A stretch of DNA of 64,000 nucleotides from Hydractinia symbiolongicarpus (GCF_029227915.1 NC_079879.1:21592501-21656500); one strand, 5' to 3'; positions 50,501 through 61,912 are shown, counted from the first letter of the stretch. Numbers and translations are program-made. Notes: a model not told the origin generated them from the letters alone.

Positions 50501-53500
50501 CAATAGTTAACAAAGCAATATTAGTTTTACCAGCACCAGTTGGAGCAGACACCAGTAAATTTTCATTTGTGTTGTACGCAGAATCAAAAACAATGCTTTG
50601 TATGCGATTTAATTTCTTGATGCCACTGAACACCAACCGGGCAACCTAAATGTAAGTTTCATAATTCTCTATTAGAATTAACAAAATCTTAAGCAAAATA
50701 TAAGTAAGAAAATATGCCACAAACCCAAAAAAATTCAATGAATTATAGGTTAGACATGTACCTTGTAGACAAAACTATGCTCTAATATTTACCTAGGATA
50801 AGCCTTAATTACATCAATAGACACCTATGTTCATTTAATCACCCATATTCGACTATGTTATGCTTAAATAAACATTTTAACCTCTGTAACAGTTAGAAGG
50901 GTCATTAAAATACCAAAAAGAAAATATTAGACCAACCACACTGAATGTACATCTTTTGAAATAACTGCCCTGCTTAAATATACACCAGGTAAAAAATTAT
51001 TTTTTTTAATAAATCCCTGGGCTGTTTAAATGGTCAATAATCAGATAAAATTAATGAAAATACAGTTTTAAAGGGAGTAACAACAACTTTTGAACAGAAG
51101 AAACGCATTTCTATTTTAAATTCAGCTCACATACAACATTATGTCCACTACTTTTCTTATTCTTAACAAGATGCTATATGAGATAAAAATCTATTGTTTA
51201 TTTCTCTCCCCATGCAGCAAACATATTTTTTTAATACGCACATGAAAGCTTCTACTATAAATGGTTTAACACAATACGGTCATACGTGGAATCCTAAGTA
51301 CCCTATAGTATTCTCGACTAGTATAGTACAGTATTAAATGTGAAACACATACATCATCCAGTGCTGATATGTCTACAGCCATGTTTAAGTGAGAAGGAGG
51401 TTTTATGGCAGTAGCAGGTATGTTTACTTCCTCATATTTACGAAGAACTTCTTTTGTTGCTGACTCTGGCAAAAGAACCTAAAATAACAAAGAAGAAGAA
51501 AAAATTTTTATACAACCTTTTATATATAATTAAAAAAGTATCGTGCACAACAACAAAAATATCACAAAAATCATCACCTTTGTCCCACCAATAAATGATG
51601 ATGCATGCTTTCGAGCAGTAAATTCGTCAAAAACGTAAGGATACTGTTGAGTTGCATTTGTTGTGGCTCGCCTAAGTAGCGGTTGTGTTTGTATAGCATC
51701 AAGTTGCTCTCTAAAGCAATTTTTTTTAAAAAAAATTTTACTTTAAAAAACATGCCATGACTCTAACTTAAGCTGGGTTTGCACTAAGAGTTTAATTAAG
51801 TTTAACAAGTATGATTTTGAATGAGTTTAAATTCGAACATTTTAATCTGGAATCACTAAAAATCACTTAATCACTTAAAAAAAACTAAGAAATACAATAT
51901 GGAAGTATCATATCAAAAATCAGCAAATGTCCACGAATTTTACACTAGCAGAATATATTGATAAGAAAATAGTGAAAACCATAGTTTTACCTGACGATGT
52001 AAGAGATTTACTTAAGAAAAGCTTCGTGTATTTTAATTGTACATTTTTGTAAGTTTTTTGTTCATAATAACCATAGTTTTGTGTTACACTTATTACAAAT
52101 CAGTTGTACCTGTTCTGGTTAAAAATTTCATTATATAACTCTGGATCTCTTCGCATTAACTTTCGCTCTTCTTTTTGCATTTTTTTCAGCATTTGTTTCT
52201 CCCTCTCAGACTAAAAAAAAAGCAATTCAAAATTGGAATTATGTTTTTGCTAACAGGAATTCATCTTAACATAATTTTAAGACATATAACTGAGAAATCT
52301 TTTTCTGTTTACTTGTGATATAAAATTCCTAAGAGTGGACGAATTCATATTTAAATGGTAAGAGTGGAATTTATTTGCAAAAAAGAAATGTTCTTACAAA
52401 TGAAACACAATTAAACACAACCTGTTAAAAAAACACTCCCGCAGAAAAGATTTTTCCTTTTAAATAGGGTTCTCAGTAAAAACTGCATGAAAACAAAAGT
52501 GACCACACACCTGTACAGTAACTTGTACACCTGGGGCAGACTTGACATGTTTTCTCGTTGGATCCAGATACTGGTAATCACATTCAATAAAACCATTTGT
52601 TTGCTGCTCACAAGCTGCATTTACAATTTGTTGTCTGTGCTCAAGAATTTTCTGAATCAAATCAAATGCTTCGAAACCCATCAAATCAAATAGTTCATTT
52701 TGTATTTCATCACTGGATTTAGTTGAACTTAATATTTCAAACACTGCTGATGCTAAATCATTGCTGCTTAATGAACTTGGGTTTTCTTTTAAATATTGTT
52801 CACAATGTGTATGTAACCAGGAGGAGGAGAACTGGTCATTTGTCTTGTTCGTAATTTCTTGTTGTATGGCACCAGCTGATTCAACATTGTTTTTCTGATC
52901 AATATCAAGTTTATCTTTAAACTGTTGGATAAAGGAATCAACTTGAATGGCTGATTCATTTTCTTCACTGTATTCACTGAACAACCTATCAAAATCATGA
53001 TCTATAATGTCCATGTCTAACTTTACATTTTTTCCAAAGTATGACTTTCCAAGCACATCCTTGTTAGTTTCTTCTGTTGTCTTTTTAGGCATGTACTCTG
53101 TCAATTGCTTTACCAGTTCAAAAGCCTTTGTTGCTAAACTACCAGGATATGTACCGAATGTTTTCTTCAATTTTGAAGATTCAACAGGTGTCACCTTCTC
53201 AGTGTCATAAAATGTTTCAAACAAAATGGCAGCAGATTCTTGTACCCCATCTTGGCTAGCATCTTCACCAACTAAGAAAAGGGAACAAACTGTAAAAAAA
53301 TTGTCAAAAGGAAATAAATTTTCTGTTAAAAGTAAATTGATATTTTACTGACTACCAAGGAAACATCCTGCAACCGAAGTTAAATTGATTGACTAAGTAA
53401 GATATAGGATCATAAAATATGGCCTCACTAATTATATTGAAGAAACTCTAAAAATAACACTGGATTAAACCTCTGGGGGCTATTATTAATAGAAATTATT

Positions 53501-54770
53501 TTCAGGGTGAGGAATTAAGGGAGGTGGCTTATTGAGTGGAGAGTTTTTTGGAAGGAGGAACTTAAGGAAGTATTTTCATTAGTTGTAAAGTTACCATTGT
53601 CATGATTGTATCCCATTTTAAAACAATTGTAACAATTATGATCGTTTAGTAATCGTCCCAATGTTTACCTTTCTACGATTCCAATTTAATAGTTCTTAAA
53701 AGATATGTGAAGACATTTTATCTGTCCACGAACCTATTTTGATAGTTTTATGAAAGTAATGTATTTACATAATTTGATAAAAGTTTTCTTTACCCAAGGC
53801 CAATAACGTTAGGTCATCCATAAAGCATATACGTACTTAGGAATGCTTTTTATTTTTTGCATCCTTTAGTTTTTTATAACTAGTTTAATTTTATATATCA
53901 GGAAATGAGGAAACGAATTTAATTTCATGTGTGTTATTTCCAAGCTTTTTATTTACTTCGTTTTCATCTTTAGTAAGTTACCATACTTAGTTGCCTTAGT
54001 TTTTAACATGTTTTGTTGGCAAATAACACTTAATCAATTATGCTGCTTGTTTTTAATAATTATGACTAAAAATAGGACACTGTCATACTTAAGTAGAATT
54101 CTGTTACATGCATTGGTATAACATTGGGAGAGGTCCTATAACACTAAAAATGTAATTTATGCAATGTGCAAGGGCTTTTCAGGATAAGATCCTTAAAATT
54201 CTTTACCTATACACAAAGAATGAACAAAACAAATGTGGTTTGGGAACAATGAAGGCACTGGAAGGTTTGGTAACTAACCAAAGATAAGACTTATTGTGAA
54301 AAAGTTTTACATCATGACCATATACTTACTGAATTTTAGTGCAACACTTTCAAGCTCTCTTGCAGCATCAATTCCCTACAAATGGAACAATCTTCATTAC
54401 TATATCAGCTTATTGAAAATGACTGCGATGTCACCATCAATTACATGTAATATCCTGATACCCAGACATTAAATAGAAACATTATTTTCCTCTTTGAGCA
54501 TCCTCAAATAGAAAATCGTTTTAGAAAAAAAATATTTCAAAATTAAACAAAAGAAGTTGAAAACAGCCTTTTGTTTACTACCTTTTGTTTATTTTTTCCT
54601 TCGGTGACCTGATTTTGTATTTCGAGCCATGATAATGTTGTGGGTTTTGATTTCTGTTTTTTCTTCCATTCTAACTCTTCTCTTAGCTTTTGTTGTTCAC
54701 ATGGATCATTGGAGGAATTAATACCAGAAAATGCTCTTAAAGATCCAGTAAAGCGTGGCAAATCTGTCAT
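38521..54770 (-). CDS. ASCC3: Activating signal cointegrator 1 complex subunit 3, Ski2-like helicase
   Basis: ATP-dependent 3'-5' helicase of the ASC-1 complex, known for alkylation repair and for splitting collided ribosomes. Thirty-one exons give 2171 residues (family about 2200). Ends: 54770-54582, 54375-54330, 53271-52511, 52210-52110, 51710-51578, 51478-51353, 50645-50445, 49928-49788, 49585-49421, 48906-48658, 48371-48237, 47987-47796, 47551-47327, 47103-46984, 46712-46548, 46386-46300, 46068-45892, 45624-45399, 45146-44893, 44657-44268, 43816-43731, 43260-42948, 42731-42468, 42323-42186, 41916-41663, 41061-40824, 40579-40389, 39998-39660, 39552-39435, 39270-39061, 38802-38521. Cassette 1 has APTGAGKTN (about residue 486), DEVH (about 599), GLSATLPN and GRAGRPQFD, then a Sec63 unit. 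Cassette 2 has APTGSGKT (about 1336), DEIH (about 1440), [17 protein letters not shown] and a second Sec63 unit. The start [14 protein letters not shown] matches family N-termini. Brr2/SNRNP200 is the closest alternative, but N-terminus and cassette 2 fit ASCC3. Confidence 0.96.
40785..40822. repeat. (CAAA)n microsatellite at an ASCC3 donor site
   Basis: About eight CAAA units lie directly downstream (in gene sense) of the donor after the exon ending at 40824, starting within about 8 nt of the splice site. Confidence 0.85.
41170..41395. repeat. 15-bp tandem array in ASCC3 intron
   Basis: The unit AAGAAACTCATTTAT is repeated about a dozen times, cleanest at 41260-41370 and degenerate at both ends. 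Because 15 is a multiple of three, one plus-strand frame stays open and reads as a SFIRN pentapeptide repeat, but it lies inside an intron between exons at 41061 and 41663 and has no other sign of coding. Confidence 0.9.
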
Positions 54771-54851
54771 AACTTTTTTTATGAATAAAACAATGGAACA
54801 TAAATCATTGAAGATATTATTTCGGTTTGTCTGTTCAGTATTCATGTTACT

Positions 54852-54996
54852 GTGGAAAGTTTATCATTTCTTGAACATGATAGTTTAGTATATAAATCCA
54901 TGCTCAACACCATTTTACTTTGCCCGATGATGGGAGAAGGATCTCCCGAAACGTCGCCTACTAAACTATCATGTTCAAGAATGATAAACTTTCCAC
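54852..54996 (+). mobile_element. 145-bp inverted-repeat element with hammerhead-like core
   Basis: Arms at 54852-54890 and 54959-54996 are reverse complements with a single 1-base gap (39 and 38 bp). The loop contains CCGATGA, then a 5-bp stem GGGAG/CTCCC with a 6-nt loop, then GAAACGTC (54924-54955). Apart from C for T at the second core base, this follows the hammerhead ribozyme order CTGATGA, stem II, GAAA, (stem III) TC. Such motifs are known in Penelope-like retroelements. The element ends about 80 bp upstream of the ASCC3 start codon. Confidence 0.6.
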
Positions 54997-55849
54997 GGTA
55001 AACATAAATCAGTTTAGGGACGCACAAACACCAAAATGGTTATGTGGTCAGATTTTTAATACTTAAATCATTGGAAAGGTGCTACCTTAGTAATAGATGT
55101 TATGTTAAATAAAAAATACATATTTTTGAGAAAAAAATAGAAAATGTAAAACAACAAAAATAACGATTTGGGTGTTTCACATCCTTAATCTATTTATACA
55201 TGCATATTTTTTTATTATTCCAAAAATAACATTTTATTTTAAAACATTTGAGTATAGTTGAGTCTTACAAACGTTAAGTGTTAACAAAATTTCCTGACTT
55301 ACATTGGCAACTTCTTGTCAATGTAAGTCAGGATATATATTCTATATTTTATATTCTTGCCATGTTATTTTTTCATTATATGGCATGTAACTTAAACTTT
55401 TGGAATTAAACGTTTGGAAATTTTGCATACTTCAATGGGATTCCTTTTTTAACTTATTTTTTTGTTAAATCATTTTTAAAATACTTTTTTCAAAGTGTAC
55501 TAGGGTATTGCAAAAGTTTTCAGCTGTTTTTGATATAGACCTGATGTCATTAAAGCAGCTGTTATAGAACTCATTGTTTTTAACATGAAATAAAGATATA
55601 CCTCATAAGCAAAACTATAATTTGTAAGGTGAAATAAAGGTTATAACATAGAATAAAAAACATGTTCTCAGTAAATAAACATGTTCGAAATTTAAAAATT
55701 GTAATTGCCAATGACAAAACATTCATCTTAAACATTTACATTGTGGTACCTGACATTACTAGCCTCGAAGTTGTACAGTGGTACTAAGTTTAACACAAGT
55801 ATATTTATAAAAATAATATACAGTTGATATACAACATAAGAAAAAAACA
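54997..55849. other. Region between ASCC3 and MRPS6
   Basis: AT-rich DNA with the ASCC3 upstream region and the MRPS6 3' region. A short inverted repeat of TGACTTACATTG type (CCTGACTTACATTGGCAACTT / AATGTAAGTCAGG) lies at about 55296-55332. No gene is seen. Confidence 0.5.
55296..55332. repeat. Short perfect-arm hairpin upstream of ASCC3
   Basis: CCTGACTTACATTG and CAATGTAAGTCAGG flank a loop of about 9 bases. On the minus strand it lies between MRPS6 and ASCC3, so it could be in the MRPS6 3' region or act as nothing more than a transposon footprint. Confidence 0.55.
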
Positions 55850-56227
55850 CTATCTCCTTGATTGGTATGGTTTCTGATAACTAACATCACATTCATAAAC
55901 ATGTGGAGTCTTCTTCTCCGTTTCATCAAAATCACCAGATTTTTTTATCAAAGAAGGTCGAATAATATCATAATCAAACTTAAACTCTTTCTTAATAAAT
56001 GGTATAGAAGGTGTCTTTATATGAACATCAAATAAGAAATAATGTCCATGTGTGTGCCATTCTGCGTGGGATTTCATTCTGTATGGTAGTTCTTGTGAAC
56101 CCATGTTTTGAATGGATCTTATAACACCATCCTGTTCAAATATATTGTTAGCTGTCCTTCGAAGGACGTCACGTAAACTCTGTTTAGCAAGAGCTCTTGT
56201 AATTAACAGAAGTTCGTATCTAGGCAT
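55850..56227 (-). CDS. MRPS6: Small ribosomal subunit protein bS6m, mitochondrial
   Basis: Single-exon 125-residue protein, the usual size for animal mitochondrial S6. It belongs to the platform of the mitochondrial small ribosomal subunit. The start MPRYELLLITRALAK is the hallmark of the bS6 family (first beta strand), followed by a long helix (LRDVLRRTANNIFEQ), then GVIRSIQNMGSQELPYRMK (second strand with the conserved N-x-G and LPY) and HGHYFLFDVHIKTPS (third strand). The start Met at 56227 fits the family and lies just after a reading-through upstream frame. It is transcribed in the same direction as its neighbours SGCE (766 bp upstream) and ASCC3. Confidence 0.9.
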   Translation of the reverse strand: MPRYELLLITRALAKQSLRDVLRRTANNIFEQDGVIRSIQNMGSQELPYRMKSHAEWHTHGHYFLFDVHIKTPSIPFIKKEFKFDYDIIRPSLIKKSGDFDETEKKTPHVYECDVSYQKPYQSRR

Positions 56228-56992
56228 TTGTATGTATTTACTAAAAAACCTTGATATACTAAGATCTCTAAAAATATATGTATAAACAGTAATACTGGTT
56301 AATGATTTGAACAAACACATTCTAAAACCTAAGATTAAACAACTTACAAAAAAGGAAAAAAAATATTAACATGGCATATTAAAAACTCGAAATTGTTTAG
56401 TTCGTTATTTTATAACTATGCAAATGTCTAACATCTATACAATAAAACAAATAAAAACAAGAATATTCAAAAAAATTCTAAAAACAGACAGTATAGAATA
56501 CACTCAAAATGCTTTCAATTATACAATATTTAAACTAATACACAGAGTTTGTAGAGAAAACTAGTATATATATTGAAGATAAGTTAAATAAATTATAAAT
56601 AATCCTTAAAAAACTTTAAATGTGGGTGCAATGTTTTGAGAAGAAGAAACTATATTACGGAATTCTTTCTCATGATCTTTACATTCTATTGCCATGGTTT
56701 GTTTTTTAGAAGTTTACAAATAACCATAATTGGATCTAGGGAAATATAGCACGAAGGGAAAAAGCAGTCTAGATTGTTATAAGCCTTTTTGTTGATAACA
56801 CAATACACAACATTTATACTAATCAATAATGATACGAATGCTGGGTAAATGTGTCTTTTAAACAAAGGCACATTTCTATCCACCAAAGAATGGGATGTTA
56901 ATAAACTACATTTATTCACTAAAAAACAAAAACAACAAGTGGTTTTAATTGTCAAACTATCTGTACAAGCGCATTTACCCAAAAAATCAAAA
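56228..56992. other. SGCE 3' region and MRPS6 promoter
   Basis: No gene seen. AATAAA occurs on the minus strand at 56916-56911, about 77 nt past the SGCE stop, a good candidate polyadenylation signal. Confidence 0.5.
56911..56916 (-). terminator. Candidate SGCE polyadenylation signal
   Basis: Minus-strand AATAAA located about 77 nt downstream of the sarcoglycan stop codon, a typical spacing. Confidence 0.4.
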
Positions 56993-58761
56993 CTAGAAAC
57001 TAGAATCTTGGGTCTTTTCCCTTTTGGGTGGAACTCTATATGGAGGTGGGTTAGAGCTCCCGTTCTTATCGTTTTTTAATCTGCTAGGAGTACCACTTCT
57101 TGAGTCTGTCAAATCTTCGTCCAGTTGACCATAGGCAAACCCATTTCCATCGTCTTTAACGTCTGAAGATCTTGCTAAAGCAACTTGACCTTTCTTTGGC
57201 TTCTTTCGCTTAGTGGTATCAGTTTTAAAGCACATGACGCAGGTTAACAATACCATAAACGCAACCCCGAGAATGACAGGTACAAATACATATACAATGT
57301 CTAAAGTGAGGTTTTCCCCTTGTTTTTGATATTCTCTTGTGTTTAACGTTGTAGGATCAAATTTATCCAAGTCTTTAAAATTTTCATCTCCAAATTCTTT
57401 ATTTATGTTTTCAACATCAACTGTTCTTTCTTTTAAAGCACACCAGTCTACATTGTAACCAGCTTTTAGAAACATAGACTTGACATTGCTGTCCAAAGAA
57501 CAATTGGATATAACTTTTTTTAATGATGACGGAACAACGATACGACCTCCCACAGTCACAAAAACACCCTCTTTCTCACCAGGTAATGGGTAACTTCCAC
57601 GGCTACGATCGCTAGGCTTTTGGAGCGCAGTCACAAAATTTGCACTTGGCCACAGTTTGGTGATTTCTGCTAAAAACTTGCTTTTCTCAGCAAACAAATC
57701 GTAGATATCTTTGTTTGTTATACGAAACTCTAATTGATGTCTAACAGATGCAGCATCTGGATGAAAAAAAAGTATAATACATACCAACCATAAAGCAAAA
57801 GAGAAAATACATACAGACTTAAACATACCAAAGTTTATGATACTGATTAAAATAACTTTTCGTAGAGTCTCATAATTTTCTTTATTCCATGCAATCACTT
57901 CAAGTTTAGCTGTCTCAATATCAGTCACACTGGGTGTACCATGTAAAATAGCATCACTAAAAGGATCCTAAAATAATTGAAATATATAAATGAGAATGGC
58001 CTGAACACATTGTCACACATTTGAATTTTTCAAAGAAGTGTCTACTGATTTACCTAAAACTACATATAATTTATAATGTGAATTTCAACTTTAGCTGTAT
58101 TTATCTCCTGCAGTAAAGCCCTCGAAAACTGTATAAATTAAAAAAGAAATGTCATCAAATTTTATTTTCACGAACAAGGACTTTCCAACTTCGCAAAAAC
58201 TAGTTCTTATGAAAATTGATTTATTTTTAAAAAACATTTTCACAAAAATTAAGGGGGCTTTATTCTTTAACTTTTATGATAGCCACATGATTTGTATCAC
58301 AACAAGATTTGTATTTTTTTAGTGTAAAACTCACAAAATAATGACCACAAAGTAAAGACTACATGGTCCTAGTAACACATAATTTTGTAAAAGATCCAGG
58401 TTCTATAGATTGTATCTATAATATTATAGATACAATATTATTCATGTTAGTTTAGTTCAAAAATTTAGAGAGATGATACAGTCAACAGTTAATCATCATT
58501 ATAGATATCATAGTTTCACCCAGGGTCATAGGCAGAATAATCTCTTACCTGTTGATGCAATTTCAACCAAAATGGCAAATCTGGCATCCCGTTTAAGGAA
58601 ACGCTGAACATGACATTTTTTTGTCCTGGAAAAAATGTGTTTTTATCCAGGATCTCTGTGAAGCTTATCCCTGTTTGTGCAATCAAGGTAGTTGGTACTA
58701 CAGCACATATAAAATCAATGATACTTATCACTAAAATAGTCTTTAACATAACGTATTCCAT
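56993..58761 (-). CDS. SGCE: Alpha/epsilon-sarcoglycan
   Basis: Single-pass membrane glycoprotein of the dystrophin-associated sarcoglycan complex. Three exons: 58761-58549, 57967-57829 and 57756-56993 (stop TAA/TAG at 56993), 371 residues, close to alpha (about 387) and shorter than epsilon (about 437). A signal peptide (MLKTILVISIIDFICAVVPT region) leads into a cadherin-like domain. DPFSDAILHGTPSV and NKENYETLRKVIL match the R-T/D-P-x-S-D-x-x-L-x-G-x-P and N-R-R-x-x-E-T-x-R blocks of the family. GVFVTVGGRIVVPSSL and the invariant DWC motif (VDWCALKE) follow. The transmembrane helix is IVYVFVPVILGVAFMVLLTC, then a basic, proline-rich cytoplasmic tail (SSNPPPYRVPP). The second intron (57757-57828) is only 72 nt. 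Alpha and epsilon cannot be separated in an early animal, so the symbol is provisional. The first Met could also be 58749. Confidence 0.88.
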
Positions 58762-59235
58762 ACTTTTATTTACTGTATTTACCAAAAATATATTCCACAG
58801 TAGTTCAAAACACAAATTTTGAACTAGCTATCAATTATCACCTTAGTATAGTCGTAGAACCTCTGCGTTCGAGAGCAAAAACGGCTACCATTCTGAGTTT
58901 ATGTAAGAAATGCACTAAATTCAATCAATGTTTATATGAGTTGATGATGATTATGATATGACATGGACAGGAAATGTTATAACTTAATCGTTTGTGAACA
59001 ACATATTGGTTATCCCAAAATATTAAATTAAAGCATCGCGATTCAAAAAACGTTTTTAGCTAGCCAGCTATCTGGACTTGTTAAAAGAAAAATTTGGTCC
59101 ATGCCAAAAGATGATGACATAAGCGCTCTCTCCAAAAACAAACATTCAGGATAATTTTACTGCTGTTCAATTAGTTTGTTGAATTTGGGGGATTTAGCTT
59201 GCTCGCTAGTTACTTATTTTTATTTATTATATTAG
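58762..59235. promoter_or_regulatory. Divergent promoter region
   Basis: SGCE starts leftward at 58761 and a coiled-coil gene reads rightward from at or before 59236, leaving under 500 bp. Both genes may share a bidirectional promoter. No TATA box or CpG cluster is obvious, and the acceptor-like ATTAG at 59231-59235 means the right-hand gene may have an upstream exon within this interval. Confidence 0.35.
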
Positions 59236-59692
59236 GAAGCAATAAGGAAAATATGGATGATATGACAGAGAATGATGAGGAATCCACATCTGCAGAAGAA
59301 GAAATAAAAGAAAAAGATGTTAATAAGATATTGCAACATGTTAAACAAGTAATTCAAACTAGTAAAATAAACTCTAATGATGTTCTAACTCCAAATAAAA
59401 CTTTTAACAACACAGATCATAACCATTATTTTAAGGAGGAAGATTCCAATTGTGAGATCTTGCAAAATGAAAAAGAAATGAATTTTTCTGATATTCCTGA
59501 ATTTAGCATTACAGAACTACTAGTTATAGTACAAGAATATGAAATTTTAAAAGACAAGTATGATAAGTTACAAAAGGATGTTGAGAACTCATTAAACAAT
59601 AAATTAAAAGGAAATGTGGTCCATGAAAATGTAAATAATAATGACAGCAACTTAGTTGAAGAAATAAATTCATTAAAATTAGAAAATGACAG
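59236..59692 (+). CDS. Unknown acidic coiled-coil protein, first recognised exon
   Basis: After an acceptor-like ATTAG, a frame with ATG at 59253 runs to a donor (GACAG/GTTTGT, exon end 59692). The 146 codons begin MDDMTENDEESTSAEEEIKE and end in a heptad-rich stretch (LKDKYDKLQKDVENSLNNKL, then EEINSLKLENDR) predicted to form a coiled coil. It ends in phase 2, so the protein continues, but no next exon was found before 64000; the DIRS-like element occupies what would be the intron. The family is not recognised. An upstream in-frame extension into a hydrophobic stretch (59199) is more likely intron than signal peptide. Confidence 0.6.
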
Positions 59693-59745
59693 GTTTGTTT
59701 TATATATTAACTCCATTGTGATTTGTTTGTTTACTTTTCAAGAGT

Positions 59746-59907
59746 AGGGGGCCTTCGAAAAAATTTTTTGGGCCCTGTTAGCAGGATATCACCACTAAGA
59801 TTCGGACCAACACCCCCCTCTTTTTCTAAATCCTCATCAGATTATTTTTTCAAGTTTCAGACCCCCTCACCCCCGCAATATCCCACTAACAAGGCCCCTA
59901 AGCTCTT
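59746..59907. mobile_element. Small MITE-like element
   Basis: Left TAGGGGGCCTT and TGTTAGCAGGATAT are matched by the reverse complement of the right end (TAGGGGCCTTGTTAGTGGGATAT). It is about 160 bp with C-rich tracts on one strand and no coding frame. It sits in the presumed intron of the coiled-coil gene. Confidence 0.5.
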
Positions 59908-60275
59908 TTGACTTTGGCATCTGCATAACAATAAACAGGTTGGTACAACTTGCTTAAGAGGGTTTATTTCATGTCATGTGGATGTCTCCTTGTGAAAACA
60001 TTGTTAATAACTAGTATTATAGAGTTAGATTAATGCCTTCTGATTTATTTTTATCTATTTGAAGTCTTTTTTTATGAAGAAAATAATGTTTTTTCATGTA
60101 GCTTCTGCAAGTGCCAAAAAAGCTTGCCGCTGAAAATGTTTACAAAGGAATTCATCTATTTAATAATTTGTATCTAGTTTTTTAATTTTCACTTATTTAG
60201 CTAAATAATTAGACAATTATATGCAAAGGTTTACAAATCCTTTTAAAGAGCAGTTTTATTTCTGCAAATAATTTT

Positions 60276-60557
60276 TTTACAAAATTAGACAAATGAAATG
60301 AAGTTTAATTAAAATAATAATTTAGCTCTGATCTAAGTATTCAAGTGAGATTCGGCTTCCGTAAATTTCCTGCTTCAAAGACCCATTGTGAAGGCCAAAA
60401 TAGTGAATAATAGTGCTAAAGGTGTTAGGGGAGTGGTGGTGGGCACTTGAATACTTAGATCAGAGCTAAATTATTATTTTAATTAAACTTCATTTCATTT
60501 GTCTAATTTTGTAAATAATAATTTAGCCTCTGATCGTAAGTATTCAAATGAGATTTC
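60276..60557. repeat. 72-bp perfect inverted repeat plus third direct copy, DIRS 3' side
   Basis: 60276-60347 and 60444-60515 are exact reverse complements around a 96-bp spacer. Part of the left arm (AATAATAATTTAGC, CTCTGATC, TAAGTATTCAAATGAGATT) appears again in direct order at about 60513-60557 with small changes. DIRS elements end in inverted terminal repeats and an internal complementary region, so this is probably the 3' terminal apparatus of the adjacent element. Confidence 0.7.
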
Positions 60558-60741
60558 AAAGCCACCTATTTTGGATTCAACAAACAGTTCAGTAAAAACT
60601 GGGCAAGGACCAGTATATGATTAAACAGAACTACATATTTATGGTTTGTCTGTTATAACTCCTGGCAATGCCACAATGTACCATAACAGTACATGTCTAT
60701 TACATATATATATATACAGAATCTAACGCAAGTAAATGTGT

Positions 60742-61544
60742 TTATAAACATTTAAGAAGTGCGTTCCCAAAGTTCTTGCTTATGGGCAATTTGTAATGTT
60801 TTGCAAACGTGCTAAGGCCTCTCCAGCCTGCCGCTTTTGTGATTGTCTTTATAGGTACGCTTATGTCCTCTGCCTTGCTGGTAGACGCACTCCTTGTAGA
60901 ATGGGTGCTGAACGTCTTAATATCGATGCCAGCCAAGCCTAAGAAAGTTTTAACGTATTTTGCAATGGCGATTCCGATAGGTTTATGGGGATATGTATAG
61001 GAGAGAAGTAGTTCCCTTGGTTGGTTTTCAAGGTTCTCTCGTATAAGGTCTGTCCTCCTCAGGTATTCATCTAGGCAGTGGACTATACATATCCGGTTAT
61101 CGAGGTGGTACTTCTCGAATTGCAGAGGTTCCTGATGTTTGCCTGGTTTTGTTGTCTTCATGATTGTAGAGATGTAGAAAGTGTACCTATCTGAAGATCG
61201 ATGACAAAAGTTAACCTTTAGGGCACCTATTGTCTGGGCTCTCTGGCCACTCAGGAGGCACAACAAGGTGGCTAGTTTTTTCGTTAGTAACTCTAACTCC
61301 AGGTGCTGGTACCAGGCAAGGTTGTCATATAGTTTAATATTACATCAGGGTCATATATCACAGTGTGTTTTGGTAGGGAAGGATGTAGCTTGAAAACTCC
61401 CTTGATTAGTCTGCTAACGTCCTCGTTCTTTACCAAAGCTTGTTCCTGCATCCTTTGGTAATGCAGCTGACAGGCTGACCTTGCCGCTGCGATGTATCCA
61501 TAACTTGCCTTTTCTACGTGGACAAGGAAAGCAAGGAAGTCCAT
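60742..61544 (-). pseudogene. DIRS tyrosine recombinase, frame-broken
   Basis: Two frames, 61544-61293 and 61266-60742, together cover a tyrosine recombinase. The catalytic set is visible in the second: R in LLSGQRAQTI, H-x-x-R in STHSTRSAST, W/H in AGWRGLSTFAKHY with the nucleophile Tyr. The first carries the N-terminal core-binding part (VEKASYGYIAAARSACQLHY). A frameshift separates them near 61270-61293. In this class the recombinase inserts a circular DNA copy without target duplication. Confidence 0.85.
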
Positions 61545-61912
61545 ACCTTGTTTATGACTAGCCCCATAAGGTTCTGGGATTTTTTCACTTTTACAAAACT
61601 TCAGCCATTTCCTTAAATAGAGATTATATTGGGTTTTTTTCTGACCACGATGCAGTGAGCAGTTGTTTAAGATCGTCAGAACATGACTGTTTTAGGTTTA
61701 TTGCCTCCCTGAGACAATTGCTATCCGAAGACTGAGATTTGGGTGCAGTGGATGAAAGACACTTGGTTGCTGTCGAAGCAGTAATAGGTCCATTCTAGGT
61801 AAAACAAGAATTTCTTTAATGATTAGTTCAGAATACCCTGAGAACCATGGTTGGTTAGGCCAGTCCGGAACTACCAGGATACCTACTGCCTTATCACTAT
61901 GGATCTTTTGAA
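61545..61912 (-). other. Degraded linker between DIRS RNase H and recombinase
   Basis: No frame stays open over this stretch. It links the RNase H end at 61913 to the recombinase start near 61544 and has several stops in each frame, showing that the copy is old. Confidence 0.6.
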
